A DNA stretch of 64,000 bases from an uncultured Oscillospiraceae bacterium (GCA_951801655.1 CATONV010000002.1:1-64000); one strand, 5' to 3'; counted from the stretch's first letter, positions 35,625 through 44,287 are shown. Numbers and translations are program-made. The notes: a model not told the origin generated them from the letters alone.

Positions 35625-36296
35625 TTATCTTGCTCCGTACTCGGCCAGATAAGCCTCCATTCTGGCCTTCATATCATCGTCAATATAGACCTTGCCATCC
35701 ACCGGATTGTTGTGGAGGAAGGCGATCACTTCCCGCACGGTGACGATGGGGAAGACCTGAATGCCGTAGTCCTGGCGCAGCTCGTCCAGGGTGGAACAGC
35801 TGCGGGTGCCCCTCTCCATGCGGTCCACCGAGACAAAGAGGGCCTTCATCTCCACCTTGGCCACATGCTGAAACAGCTCAATGGACTCCCGCACGGCGGT
35901 GCCGGCAGTGACCACGTCCTCAATGATGGCCACCTTGTCCCCGTCCTGGGGCTTGTAGCCCACCATGGAGCCCCCCTCGCCGTGGTCCTTGGCCTCCTTG
36001 CGGTTGAAGCAGTAGGGAAGGTCACGGCCATGATTCCGAAACAGCGACGCGGCGGCGGACACGGCCAGGGGGATACCCTTGTAGGCCGGGCCGAAGAGGC
36101 AGTCGATCCCCTGGGGCATGTTCTCCTGAATACAGGCGGCGTAGTAATCCCCCAGCTGGGCGGCCTGGGCGCCCGTCTTGTAGTTGCCTGTGTTGACAAA
36201 ATAGGGTGTCTTCCGCCCCGATTTGGTGGTGAAGTCCCCGAAGGTAAGCACGCCGGAGCGCACCATAAAGGTGATGAATTCCTCTTTGTAGGTCAT
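35625..36296 (-). CDS. pyrE: Orotate phosphoribosyltransferase
   Basis: The 223-residue enzyme converts orotate and PRPP to OMP, the step between PyrD and PyrF. The PRPP motif VAIIEDVVTAGTAVRESIEL lies near residue 120, and the lysine-rich loop RKEAKDHGEGG near 100 closes over the active site. The frame extends 15 codons upstream, but AAGGGG and the family start (MTYKEEFITFM) support the ATG at 36296. It is separated from the pyr operon by 30 kb and heads a unit with radC. Confidence 0.95.
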   Translation of the reverse strand: MTYKEEFITFMVRSGVLTFGDFTTKSGRKTPYFVNTGNYKTGAQAAQLGDYYAACIQENMPQGIDCLFGPAYKGIPLAVSAAASLFRNHGRDLPYCFNRKEAKDHGEGGSMVGYKPQDGDKVAIIEDVVTAGTAVRESIELFQHVAKVEMKALFVSVDRMERGTRSCSTLDELRQDYGIQVFPIVTVREVIAFLHNNPVDGKVYIDDDMKARMEAYLAEYGAR

Positions 36297-36349
36297 GGCG
36301 GTAAACCCCTTTATTCTCAATTTTGGCCGATAGAAGACCATAATAATCT

Positions 36350-36378
36350 ATTATACCACGCTTTCTCCCGGGGGACAA
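36350..36378 (-). promoter_or_regulatory. SigA promoter of pyrE-radC
   Basis: On the minus strand TTGTCC (36373-36378) and TATAAT (36350-36355) have a 17-bp spacer, about 50 bp before the pyrE start. Confidence 0.6.
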
Positions 36379-36400
36379 TCCCAAACAGCGGCGGCCCGAA

Positions 36401-36443
36401 GAAAAACAGAGTGCCGGCTGGGCCCTGTTGGCCCCGCCGGCAC
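36401..36443 (-). terminator. Rho-independent terminator of the HAD phosphatase gene
   Basis: On the minus strand GTGCCGGC, an inner GGGCC/GGCCC stem and GCCGGCAC are followed by TCTGTTTTTCTTC. It lies 8 bp after the stop at 36451. Confidence 0.75.
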
Positions 36444-36450
36444 GCGGATG

Positions 36451-37113
36451 TTACAGCTCCAGCCAGGAGAGAAGCGATTCGTCGTCCCAGCGAGTAAAAT
36501 AACAGTCCGCCAAGTCTTTAAGCCGCTCCTGGTCGTCGGCGGAGTTGGAGTCGTAGATGACGCCCAGGGGGAAACCTGCCCGCTTGGCAGTGGAGGCGGC
36601 CACCAGGATGTCCTCGAAGACGACGGTGTTCTCCGGACGGGCGCCCAGCCGTCGGGCGGCCTCCAGATAGACATCGGGCCGGGTTTTGCCCACGCCCACC
36701 TCCTCGCAGGACAGGAGGAACTGGAAACAGTCCCGCACCCCAAGGCGGCGCAGACAGAGGTCGATCAGCTCCGGCGCGGTGGAGGAGGCGATGCACATCT
36801 TCACCCCTGCCGCCTGCAGCCGCTTCAGCACAGCCGCCGCCCCCGGCTTCAAGGGGACATCGGTGCGGTAGTGCTCCTCCATCAGGGAATTGATTTCCCG
36901 GGCAATCTGCTTCGGCGTGTCGGGCAGGTGGTAGGTGCGCACAAACAACTCGGCGGTCCCCTCCATGGTCAGGGCGATGGACTCCTCCTGAAGCTCGGGG
37001 GACAGAGAGGGAAAGCCGCGCCGGGCCAGAAATTCGTCTGTCAGCCGGTTCCAGAAGCCCATGGAGTCCACCAGTGTGCCGTCCATGTCAAAAATTGCAA
37101 ATGTGTTCTTCAT
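36451..37113 (-). CDS. HAD-family phosphatase (beta-phosphoglucomutase-like)
   Basis: The 220-residue protein has the four HAD motifs: FDMDGTLVDS near residue 8 (nucleophile Asp), IASSTAP near 107, the Lys in VGVGKTRPDVY near 140, and VVFEDI near 162. The cap domain after motif I has the size of the phosphoglucomutase/phosphoglycolate class. The substrate is a small phosphorylated metabolite, not identifiable further. It is monocistronic and divergent from cdd. Confidence 0.88.
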   Translation of the reverse strand: MKNTFAIFDMDGTLVDSMGFWNRLTDEFLARRGFPSLSPELQEESIALTMEGTAELFVRTYHLPDTPKQIAREINSLMEEHYRTDVPLKPGAAAVLKRLQAAGVKMCIASSTAPELIDLCLRRLGVRDCFQFLLSCEEVGVGKTRPDVYLEAARRLGARPENTVVFEDILVAASTAKRAGFPLGVIYDSNSADDQERLKDLADCYFTRWDDESLLSWLEL

Positions 37114-37128
37114 TTCTCTCTCCTATCC

Positions 37129-37157
37129 TTGCATGGGAATGTAAGTGGTATTATAAT
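37129..37157 (+). promoter_or_regulatory. SigA promoter of cdd
   Basis: TTGCAT (37129-37134) and TATAAT (37152-37157) have a 17-bp spacer. The -10 lies in the palindrome TATTATAATA shared with the opposing promoter. Confidence 0.6.
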
Positions 37158-37178
37158 AGAAAAAAAGAGGATGCGCAA
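37150..37178 (-). promoter_or_regulatory. Opposing SigA promoter of the HAD phosphatase gene
   Basis: On the minus strand TTGCGC (37173-37178) and TATAAT (37150-37155) have a 17-bp spacer. It faces the cdd promoter with an overlapping -10. Confidence 0.55.
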
Positions 37179-37288
37179 GTCCCTTGTGCCAGAGGGAGGC
37201 GTCGTGTTATCTCCCGTGCCTTCGGCGGAGGAGACAGGAACATAAAGCGACGCTTTGTGGACCAGAACCGAAAAAGGAGGAATATGTG

Positions 37289-37684
37289 ATGACAGACCGC
37301 GAGCTAATCCAAAGGGCCTTTGAGATGCACCGGGTTTCCTATGTGCCCTACTCCCGATTTCCTGTGGGGGCGGCGATTTTGACGCAGGACGGTCGGGTTT
37401 TTACCGGCTGCAACGTGGAAAACGCCGCCTACGGCTCCACCATCTGCGCTGAACGCACCGCCATCCTGAAGGCGGTGAGCGAGGGCTGCCGGGAGGGCTG
37501 GACCGCCATTGCCATTGCCGGGCAGGGGGCGGACTTCTGCTGGCCCTGCGGAGCCTGCCGACAGATGCTCTATGAGTTCGCGCCAGAGCTGCGGGTTCTG
37601 GCCGCGAGAGGGGACGGGGGATATCAGGAGGCGTCTCTGGAGCAGCTGCTGCCCCATGGCTTCGGGCCCAAATCTTTGGGGTGA
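37289..37684 (+). CDS. cdd: Cytidine deaminase
   Basis: The 131-residue zinc enzyme deaminates cytidine and deoxycytidine in pyrimidine salvage. The first zinc ligand and catalytic Glu are in CAERTAI near residue 53, preceded by GCNVENAAYG, and the other two ligands are in PCGACRQ near 87. This is the homotetrameric bacterial form. The frame is open upstream, but AAGGAGG sits 8 nt before the ATG at 37289. It is divergent from the HAD phosphatase. Confidence 0.94.
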   Translation: MTDRELIQRAFEMHRVSYVPYSRFPVGAAILTQDGRVFTGCNVENAAYGSTICAERTAILKAVSEGCREGWTAIAIAGQGADFCWPCGACRQMLYEFAPELRVLAARGDGGYQEASLEQLLPHGFGPKSLG

Positions 37685-37742
37685 GAGAGGCTTTGCATGG
37701 GGTGTGAAGCGGAGAAAAAGTCCGTCAAAAAAATTTTTTCCA

Positions 37743-37770
37743 TTGCATAGAACGGCGAAAAGCGTATAAA
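37743..37770 (+). promoter_or_regulatory. SigA promoter of the DUF378 gene
   Basis: TTGCAT (37743-37748) and TATAAA (37765-37770) have a 16-bp spacer, preceded by an A7/T6 palindromic tract at about 37726-37738. Confidence 0.45.
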
Positions 37771-37806
37771 CTACCCCCGGAACCCGAAACAAGGAGGTGG
37801 TTTGAC

Positions 37807-38019
37807 GTGATGATGGACAAAATCGCCCTGACGCTGCTGATTATCGGCGGGCTGAACTGGGGCAGCGTGGGCCTGTTCCAGTTTGACCTGGTGGCCTTCG
37901 CCTGCGGCGGGTCCGGCAGCATGATCAGCCGGGTGATCTATACCCTGGTGGGGCTGTCCGCCGTGTGGTGCGTCTCCCTGTTGTTCCGCGACCGAGACCC
38001 CGTGGAGGAGAGACGCTGA
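37807..38019 (+). CDS. DUF378 (YuzA-like) small membrane protein
   Basis: The 70-residue protein has two membrane helices and the DUF378 signature: ALTLLIIGGLNWGSVGLF at about residue 7, and SRVIYTLVGLSAVW near 42. Its function is unknown in Bacillus and Clostridia. AAGGAGGTGG lies 9 nt before GTG at 37807 and 12 nt before the ATG at 37810, so either may be used. A terminator follows. Confidence 0.85.
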   Translation: MMMDKIALTLLIIGGLNWGSVGLFQFDLVAFACGGSGSMISRVIYTLVGLSAVWCVSLLFRDRDPVEERR

Positions 38020-38051
38020 GACTTGGCGGGCAATTTCCTCATTTCAAAAAG

Positions 38052-38091
38052 AACAGACCCGGAGCGGTTTGACGCTCCGGGCCTGTTTTTT
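38052..38091. terminator. Bidirectional terminator between DUF378 and the aldolase gene
   Basis: ACAGACCCGGAGC pairs with GCTCCGGGCCTGT, followed by TTTTTTA on the plus strand and TTCTTTTTG on the minus strand. The flanking genes converge on it. Confidence 0.85.
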
Positions 38092-38095
38092 ACAG

Positions 38096-38770
38096 TCAGC
38101 ACTCCTTCATGCTTCGAACGCCGGTGAGACGTTCAAAATCGGCGGCGAAGGCGTCCACTGCGGCGGCGATGGCGGGGCTGTTTACAAAGGAACGGATCAC
38201 GTCGGGAGACACCGTGGAGGCGCCCACGCCGCAGCGGCACAGCTCCAGCACTTGCTGGGAGTTTTTAAAGCTGGCGGCGAGAATTTGTGTGGACAGGCCG
38301 TTATTGGTGAAAATGTCCTGAATCTCCTTGGCGACGGCGATGCCGTCAAACCCCATGTTGTCGATCCGGTTGATATAGGGGGCGGCGTACTCCGCACCGC
38401 ACCGGGCGGCCAGATAGGCCTGCATGGGGGTGTAGACGGCGGTGCCCGTGACGCGGACGCCCTCTTTGACCAGGATCTTCATGGCCTGGAAGCCCTCCGG
38501 AACACAGGGAATCTTGACCAGCGTGTTTTCGCCAAGCTGCTCTGTGATGCGATGGGCGTCCTCCACCATGCCTTGGGCGCCGGAGGCCACGGCCTGAACG
38601 TGGAGGTCGGCGTCGGGGCCGATGAAAGCCCGGATCTCCCGCAGGACGTCGAATGGCGGACGGCCCGCTTTGGACAGGATGGTAGGGTTGGTGGTGACGC
38701 CGTCAATGGGGTAAAACTGGTACAGCTGGCGGATGGCGTCGAGATTTGCGTCGTCAATTAAGAGTTTCAT
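38096..38770 (-). CDS. Fructose-6-phosphate aldolase / short transaldolase family
   Basis: The 224-residue Schiff-base aldolase has the start KLLIDDANLDAIR and GVTTNPTILSK near residue 24. The catalytic Lys is in NTLVKIPC near 86, followed by VTGTAVYTPMQAYLA near 108 and ASFKNSQQVLEL near 168. Size is that of the FSA/TalC group, not full transaldolase. Whether it is an aldolase or a transaldolase cannot be decided from the sequence. It starts 22 bp after the PilZ gene. Confidence 0.88.
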   Translation of the reverse strand: MKLLIDDANLDAIRQLYQFYPIDGVTTNPTILSKAGRPPFDVLREIRAFIGPDADLHVQAVASGAQGMVEDAHRITEQLGENTLVKIPCVPEGFQAMKILVKEGVRVTGTAVYTPMQAYLAARCGAEYAAPYINRIDNMGFDGIAVAKEIQDIFTNNGLSTQILAASFKNSQQVLELCRCGVGASTVSPDVIRSFVNSPAIAAAVDAFAADFERLTGVRSMKEC

Positions 38771-38792
38771 AGTTCAGGTTCCTTTCAGGGTG

Positions 38793-39404
38793 TTATTCCG
38801 GACGGTAGAGCCGCCGTTCCTCCTGGTACACGTAGCTGCGCAGCTGGGACTCCTGGAAGACGCCCAGATCCACAAAACGGCAGCCGTAGCCGTAAGTGCT
38901 GCGGCTGGTCTGTCCCACGCGAAGCTCCACGCGCAGGATCTCGGCGGTGAGGGAGATGGGGGTTTCGGTCAGGGGAAAGGTAAAGGTCAGCTGGTCGCCG
39001 GTCATGGCGACCATGGTGGAGACCAGAAAGACGCCGCCGGCGCTGATGTTCTGAATGGTGGCGGGGTAGTGCCGGCCGTCCAGGGTGACATCCACCCCGG
39101 CGGACAGGGAGACCTTGATGTCTTCCCGCCGCTGAAGCTGGGCCACCTGCTCCAGCACCGCGCAGCGGAAGGTGCGCATGCCCTTGGTGACAAGAGGGGT
39201 GGAGAGGACGCAGCGGCAGCGGACCACGCCCAGAATGGGATCAAACAGCCGAATGTCGACGGGAGTGCGCAGGGGAAGCTCAATGCCCCGGGGCACAGTG
39301 AGCATCAGCCCGCCTACGGAGCCGGTGCGCACTGCGGCCTGGATGGAGGGGCCGCCCTTTGGATCCAGGATCTCCCCTTTTTTACAGTATAAAAATGGAG
39401 TCAT
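38793..39404 (-). CDS. PilZ-domain c-di-GMP receptor (YcgR-like)
   Basis: The 203-residue protein has a YcgR-type N-terminal beta domain (about 1-90) and a C-terminal PilZ domain. The c-di-GMP ligands lie in the QRRED segment near residue 92 and in QNISAGGVFL near 118 (the D/N-x-S-x-x-G motif). In Bacillus and E. coli such proteins slow or brake the flagellar motor when c-di-GMP is high. It is divergent from the flagellar cluster that starts 300 bp away, which fits a motor role. Confidence 0.85.
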   Translation of the reverse strand: MTPFLYCKKGEILDPKGGPSIQAAVRTGSVGGLMLTVPRGIELPLRTPVDIRLFDPILGVVRCRCVLSTPLVTKGMRTFRCAVLEQVAQLQRREDIKVSLSAGVDVTLDGRHYPATIQNISAGGVFLVSTMVAMTGDQLTFTFPLTETPISLTAEILRVELRVGQTSRSTYGYGCRFVDLGVFQESQLRSYVYQEERRLYRPE

Positions 39405-39707
39405 CTTAAATCACACCTCTGCTGTATTCACAGATGAAAAAGATTTCACGCTGTGGAAAAATTATTGTCATGATGGGGGCCGTGTCGGCAGTCCCCGCCC
39501 CTATTATAAAGGAAAACTTGCCGGTGTGCAACGGTCATTTGGAAAATTGCGCCGGAGAGGAAGAAGATTCGGGCGGGAGAGGATAAAAAAATTTTGTTCT
39601 CCATGTTATTTTTTGGTTCGGACAGTCCGATAGATGTAATGCAGAATGTTTTTTAAGGGAAACAGCGCGTGTCCTCCCGGGCCGGGAGGGCAAGGAGGTT
39701 TACTGAT
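39405..39707. other. Intergenic region between the PilZ gene and flgM
   Basis: This 303-bp region holds the minus-strand PilZ promoter (39503-39531) and, toward flgM, a 13-bp palindrome TCGGAC-A-GTCCGA (39618-39630) followed by a weak -10-like TGTAAT (39635-39640). A good sigma-28 site (TAAA-N15-GCCGATAA type) was not found. Confidence 0.5.
39503..39531 (-). promoter_or_regulatory. SigA promoter of the PilZ gene
   Basis: On the minus strand TTGCAC (39526-39531) and TATAAT (39503-39508) have a 17-bp spacer. Confidence 0.6.
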
Positions 39708-40007
39708 ATGTTCGTAACAAGACGTGAGAGATTTTCCGCCGCCCCCATCGCTGCGGGCGGGCCGAGAACTGCCGGGACCAAGCGGGCCAAAGCGGCCGAG
39801 AGCAGCTTTGACCAGATTACCCTGTCCGCCGGCCAGGCCGCCGGCCCCGCATTCCGGGATCTGGCGGCCAGCCTGTCGCAGCAGGTGCGCACATTTAATA
39901 CAACTGGCAAGATACAGGACCTGCGGGGACAGGTGGCGTCCGGCGAGTACCGCCCTGACGCCCGGGAGACCGCGGCCCGGATGCTGCTGCTGTCGGAGGA
40001 CGAATAA
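39708..40007 (+). CDS. flgM: Anti-sigma-28 factor FlgM
   Basis: The 99-residue protein has a disordered basic N-terminus and a helical C-terminal half of FlgM type: the FDQITLSAGQAA box, then RTFNTTGKIQDLRGQVASGEY near residue 65 and the RMLLLSEDE end. FlgM holds SigD (sigma-28) inactive until the hook is finished and FlgM is exported. AAGGAGG precedes the ATG at 39708. The frame is open 13 codons upstream without need. It is first in flgM-flgN-flgK-flgL and directly abuts flgN (TAA-ATG). Confidence 0.85.
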   Translation: MFVTRRERFSAAPIAAGGPRTAGTKRAKAAESSFDQITLSAGQAAGPAFRDLAASLSQQVRTFNTTGKIQDLRGQVASGEYRPDARETAARMLLLSEDE

Positions 40008-40457
40008 ATGGCGGACTGGCAGGATTATTTAAAGCTGATGCGCGGCCTGAGCCGCACTTTAGAGCAGCTCTCTCAGGTGGAGAGGGAAAAGGACGACGCG
40101 GCCACCCGGGGGGACCTGGCCGGCGTGGAGGCTTGCATGAAGCGGGAACAGGTTCTCAGCCTGTCTCTTCGCGGCTGCGACCAGAAGCGGGACGCCATGC
40201 TGGCTGAACTGGACCTGCGGGGTGTGACCCTCGGCCAGCTGGAGAGCCGCAGTCCCGAGGAGTTGCGGCTGGAGACGAAGGCCGTGGTGGAGGAGCTGCG
40301 GCGGCAGTACGCCATTTTCCAGGCGGCCAGCAAAGCGGCCAGAGATACCCTAGAGATTAACCTCCGGGCCATTGAGAGGGTCCAGGCCATACGGGCCGGG
40401 GACTCTCTTGAGGCGGCAGAACAGCGCAAAACCCATCAGACTGATTTCCGGGCCTGA
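40008..40457 (+). CDS. flgN: FlgN-type export chaperone for FlgK/FlgL
   Basis: The 149-residue protein is mostly alpha-helical and charged (EREKDDAATRGDLAGVEACMKREQ near 25; EELRRQYAIFQAASKAARDTLEINLRA... near 95 onward). This is the layout of FlgN chaperones that hold hook-filament junction proteins before export. Sequence motifs are weak, and position directly before flgK and after flgM supports the call. Confidence 0.8.
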   Translation: MADWQDYLKLMRGLSRTLEQLSQVEREKDDAATRGDLAGVEACMKREQVLSLSLRGCDQKRDAMLAELDLRGVTLGQLESRSPEELRLETKAVVEELRRQYAIFQAASKAARDTLEINLRAIERVQAIRAGDSLEAAEQRKTHQTDFRA

Positions 40458-40489
40458 TTTCCCGGAAGGCAAGATAAAGGAGAACGACT

Positions 40490-42760
40490 ATGGCTGTAAT
40501 TGGTACATTTGGTTCCTTCACTGCGGCGCGGCTGGGTATTTATGCATCTCAGTCCTCCCTGAACGTGACAGGCAACAATATCGCCAACATCAACACCAGG
40601 GGCTACACCCGCCAGCGGGCAGATCTGGTGTCCCTCCACTCTGACGGCAACATCCGCTACGCCAACAGCTACAACCTGAATATCGGATATGGCGTACTGG
40701 TGGACGGCATATCCCAGCTGCGCGACCCCTTCCTGGATATCCGCTACCGGGACGAGAACGCCAGCGTGGGCGCCTTCGAGGCCAGGCTGAAGGGTCTGCA
40801 GCAGCTGTCCGCCGTGCTGGACGAGGTGGGCATGGGCAAGGGTGAGTTCGGTATTATCGAGGCCCAGTTCAACGACTTTACCAAGCAGCTGCAAAATCTG
40901 CTCAACCGGGTGGGCGAGCCAGAGTACGATACCACTGTCCGCTCCTCTGCCGAGAGTCTGGTGCGGTTCTTCAACGACTACGCCGACGCCCTGACACGGG
41001 TGAAGGACAACCAGCTCAAAGACCTGAAGGCCGACGTGGGCAAGGTCAACACCATTCTGGAGGAAATTCGGGCGCTGAATGTGCAGATTCGGGATGCGGG
41101 CATCTACGGCGACAAGGCCCTGGAGCTGCGGGACCAGCGCAATGTGCTGATTGACGACCTGTCCTCCTATATCAAGATAGACGTGCGCTACGACGAGGAG
41201 AAGCTGGATGAGTTCACCTCGGTGGAGAGAATCAACATTACCCTGGCCAACTCCGGCAATCCCCCCATCAAGCTGATTCAGGGCATCTACGGCACCCAGC
41301 TGTCCATGCCCGAGATGGCGGCGGCCCGGAATCCGGATTATGACCCCAGCGATCCCCGCTGCAACCGGTATATCAGCCAGGAGAGCGACTTGGCCAACGG
41401 AAAGATTGTGTATACCAACAGCGAGAGAGAAGCTCTGCGGGACGACAACAATGATATCATTTGGAACAATGCGGCCGGAGAGGCGACCTTAAATGCCCTT
41501 GGCTATACGGGAACTCTGGATCAGCAGTTTGAGGAGAAATTCGGGCAGTATCTTCAGCTGGATGCCGACGGAAATATTGTGGGATACACCTTCAACGCGG
41601 AGGACGCGACCCAGGTCAACAACGCCAAGGAGAAGGCGGACGACAACCGACTGTGGATGAGCTTTGAGCCTCTGGTGGACGAGAAGGGCCGCTTCATGCG
41701 GGACCAATACGGAAAAGAGATCACCGAGAGTGTGGACCTGGGGGACAACGCCCTGTACGGCTCCCTCCAGTCCAAGCGGGAGCTGCTTACCGAGGAGGGC
41801 GAGTTCGCCAGCGAGGACGACATCAAATTCGACCCCAACGCCAATATCAAGCGCGGTATCCCCTACTACCAGCGGGCCCTGGACGCCCTGGCCCGGAAGT
41901 TTGCCGATTCCTTCAACCAGGCCAATACCGGGACAGATGCGAACGGAGACCCCGACTACAAGCCTGTCTTTCTGGGCTACAAGACAGAGACCGGGCCCGA
42001 CGGCGTGGAGAGATATAAGCTGAATGATGATTGCGAATTGGTCGACGGTACAGGCTATGAGCAGCTGATACAGGATATTGCCGCAGAGAAAAATATTACC
42101 GAAGACGAGGCCAAGGACTATTTGCAGCGGACCGATGTGAGCGATCTCTCCGCGGAGCTGCAAAATCAGGTCAAAACCGCCCAGAAGGATCATCTGGGCG
42201 AGAGGGGCCACGGCGAGGAGATCACCGGTGGCGGCATCCTGTTCAGCGTCAGCGGCGACAGCAACGATATCACAGACAAGGACGGCAAGGGCATCACAGC
42301 GGCCAATATTTCCATCTCCAAGGACTGGTCTGTGGGTTCGGTGCGTATCCTGAGCAGCAAGAAAAACAATATTTTGGACAACACCACCGCCAATGACAAC
42401 ATCTTCCACATGATTGAGCTGATGAGTGAGAAGATGAACTATACGGCGGACGACATCAAAGACATTGTGCCCGACGCGGCGGAGGGAAACAGAACCTACT
42501 TTGAGGGCTCCTTCCAGCAGCGGCTGGCTGATATCAACACCATTTTGTCCACCGACCAGGAGACCACCACCATCCAGTACAGCAGCTTTGAGCGCAAGGC
42601 GCTGAGTCTGGAGAATCAGCGGCAGAGTGTCTCCGGTGTGGACCTGAACGACGAGGCCACCAGCATGATGATGTTCCAGAAATCCTATGCCGCCGCCTGC
42701 CAGCTGATGACCACATTGGACTCTATGCTGGATAAGCTGATCAACGGCACCATCAGATAA
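40490..42760 (+). CDS. flgK: Flagellar hook-filament junction protein FlgK (HAP1)
   Basis: The 756-residue protein begins with the rod/hook consensus (SFTAARLGIYASQSSLNVTGNNIANINT near residue 6) and ends with SGVDLNDEATSMMMFQKSYAAACQLMTTLDSML, the D0 pair of FlgK. At 756 residues it is longer than the usual 450-650. The extra material lies in the middle (about residues 280-620), is acidic and rich in Asp/Asn, and would be surface exposed. AAAGGAGAAC precedes the ATG. It follows flgN by 32 bp. Confidence 0.94.
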   Translation: MAVIGTFGSFTAARLGIYASQSSLNVTGNNIANINTRGYTRQRADLVSLHSDGNIRYANSYNLNIGYGVLVDGISQLRDPFLDIRYRDENASVGAFEARLKGLQQLSAVLDEVGMGKGEFGIIEAQFNDFTKQLQNLLNRVGEPEYDTTVRSSAESLVRFFNDYADALTRVKDNQLKDLKADVGKVNTILEEIRALNVQIRDAGIYGDKALELRDQRNVLIDDLSSYIKIDVRYDEEKLDEFTSVERINITLANSGNPPIKLIQGIYGTQLSMPEMAAARNPDYDPSDPRCNRYISQESDLANGKIVYTNSEREALRDDNNDIIWNNAAGEATLNALGYTGTLDQQFEEKFGQYLQLDADGNIVGYTFNAEDATQVNNAKEKADDNRLWMSFEPLVDEKGRFMRDQYGKEITESVDLGDNALYGSLQSKRELLTEEGEFASEDDIKFDPNANIKRGIPYYQRALDALARKFADSFNQANTGTDANGDPDYKPVFLGYKTETGPDGVERYKLNDDCELVDGTGYEQLIQDIAAEKNITEDEAKDYLQRTDVSDLSAELQNQVKTAQKDHLGERGHGEEITGGGILFSVSGDSNDITDKDGKGITAANISISKDWSVGSVRILSSKKNNILDNTTANDNIFHMIELMSEKMNYTADDIKDIVPDAAEGNRTYFEGSFQQRLADINTILSTDQETTTIQYSSFERKALSLENQRQSVSGVDLNDEATSMMMFQKSYAAACQLMTTLDSMLDKLINGTIR

Positions 42761-42775
42761 GGAGGTAACCTGAAG

Positions 42776-44287
42776 ATGGGCTTTCGTATTACCACAAACA
42801 TGATGATGAACTCCTACCGGTACAATCTGCAGGGCTCCACCGTGAAGCTCTCGGATGCCCGGGACAAGGTTCTCACCCAGCGCAACTTCAACAGCTACGC
42901 CGAGGACCCCGCCGCCGCCACCCAGGCCTTCCGCCTGCGGCGGGACTGGTATCAGACCGACAACCAGCTCAGCAGCAACAAAAATGTGTACAGCAAGTTC
43001 AACACCGCATGGCAGAACCTTCAGGGTATGCTGAAGGACCTGATCAACCCTATGGACAAGGTGTCCGCCATCCGGGGCAACAGCGACACCGCCGGCGAGA
43101 GCCGTCAGGCCCTGGCCCAGGTGCTGCGGGAGTCCTCAGAGTCTATGATCCAGGGCTTTAACCAGAAGCTGGGCGACCACTTCATCTTCGCCGGGAACGA
43201 CGCGCTGAACGTGCCCTTCGAGTGGAAGGGCGACGAGCTGTACTACCGGGGCATTAACGTCAACTCCGGCGGCGTCTGCAAGCCCACTGCCGAGGAGCCC
43301 GCCTGGCTGGACAACTGGTCGGCCGCCCTGGAAGGGGGGCTGGCAGCCGGAACCGTGACCCAGGAGGCCTACGACCAGGGAATGGAGTGGATCAAGTTCT
43401 ACCGGCACGAGACCGATGTGGCCCCGGAGGAGGGGGTGGACCCGGAGACCACCCTGAGAAATCTCGCGGGCGCCAATCCAACCGCAAAGGAAGAGGAATG
43501 GATTCAGTATTATGCCCATAAGCTCACCGCAAAGCCCACCGCCGACGAGCCCGCCTGGGCGACGAGCGGCGATCCCAAAACGGACAAATACGGCGTGCCC
43601 ACCGACATGCCCGCTGTGGGCACAGACGAGATTGAGCAGGGCTGGATCAACTATTACCAGGACCAGGGCAACCTGGCCAAGCTGAAGGAAATGTCCGAAG
43701 AGGAGATGTATATCGACCTGGGCATGGGCGCCAAGGAGAACGCCCCCAACGACCCCATCCGGGGCAGCTATTTTAACAGCGCCCTGTCCGGACTGAATTA
43801 CACCAACTTCGGCGTGGACGAGGACGGCGACCCGAAAAACTTTGCCGTGCTGCTGAAGGAGCTGGCTGACGTCTTCGATACCTGGGGCGAGAACGGGCAG
43901 AAGTATCTGCCGGAGAAGTACCGGGACATGGAGGCGGACGATCTGGAAGCCCTGATGGATAGTGACCCGGAGGCCGCCGCCGAGATCAAGGCCTATCACG
44001 ATGAGGCTACCGCCAAGGCCATGCGCCTGATGGATAAGCTGAAGGAGGGCCAGGAGTTCCTTACGGCGGAGCACGTGGAGCTGGAGGCCCAGTCCTCCTA
44101 CCTTCAGACCAACCAGCTGCGGCTGGAGTCCCAGAAGACCGACCTCAACTATGAGATCCTGGATGTGGAGCAGGTGGACCTGGCCGAAGCCATTACCGAC
44201 TTCTCCTGGGAGCAGTACTGCTACAACGCGGCCCTGAAGATCGGCAACCAGCTTCTCAGCCAGTCCCTCATCGACTACATGCGCTGA
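42776..44287 (+). CDS. flgL: Flagellar hook-filament junction protein FlgL (HAP3) with large insert
   Basis: The 503-residue protein has the FlgL start (FRITTNMMMNSYRYNLQGS, LTQRNFNSYAEDPAAATQAFRLR near residue 40) and end (DLAEAITDFSWEQYCYNAALKIGNQLLSQSLIDYMR). FlgL is usually about 300 residues. The additional 200 lie in about residues 160-360 with repeated elements (KPTAEEPAW, NPTAKEEEW, KPTADEPAW, each followed by aromatic helices such as WIQYYAHKL and WINYYQDQ). This suggests a duplicated small domain on the filament base. GGAGGTAAC precedes the ATG. Confidence 0.92.
   Translation: MGFRITTNMMMNSYRYNLQGSTVKLSDARDKVLTQRNFNSYAEDPAAATQAFRLRRDWYQTDNQLSSNKNVYSKFNTAWQNLQGMLKDLINPMDKVSAIRGNSDTAGESRQALAQVLRESSESMIQGFNQKLGDHFIFAGNDALNVPFEWKGDELYYRGINVNSGGVCKPTAEEPAWLDNWSAALEGGLAAGTVTQEAYDQGMEWIKFYRHETDVAPEEGVDPETTLRNLAGANPTAKEEEWIQYYAHKLTAKPTADEPAWATSGDPKTDKYGVPTDMPAVGTDEIEQGWINYYQDQGNLAKLKEMSEEEMYIDLGMGAKENAPNDPIRGSYFNSALSGLNYTNFGVDEDGDPKNFAVLLKELADVFDTWGENGQKYLPEKYRDMEADDLEALMDSDPEAAAEIKAYHDEATAKAMRLMDKLKEGQEFLTAEHVELEAQSSYLQTNQLRLESQKTDLNYEILDVEQVDLAEAITDFSWEQYCYNAALKIGNQLLSQSLIDYMR

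Noticed and set aside
39405..39707. Sigma-28 promoter before flgM (CCGATAG near 39627)
   Set aside because: There is no TAAA at the required distance upstream. The match is part of the TCGGAC palindrome.
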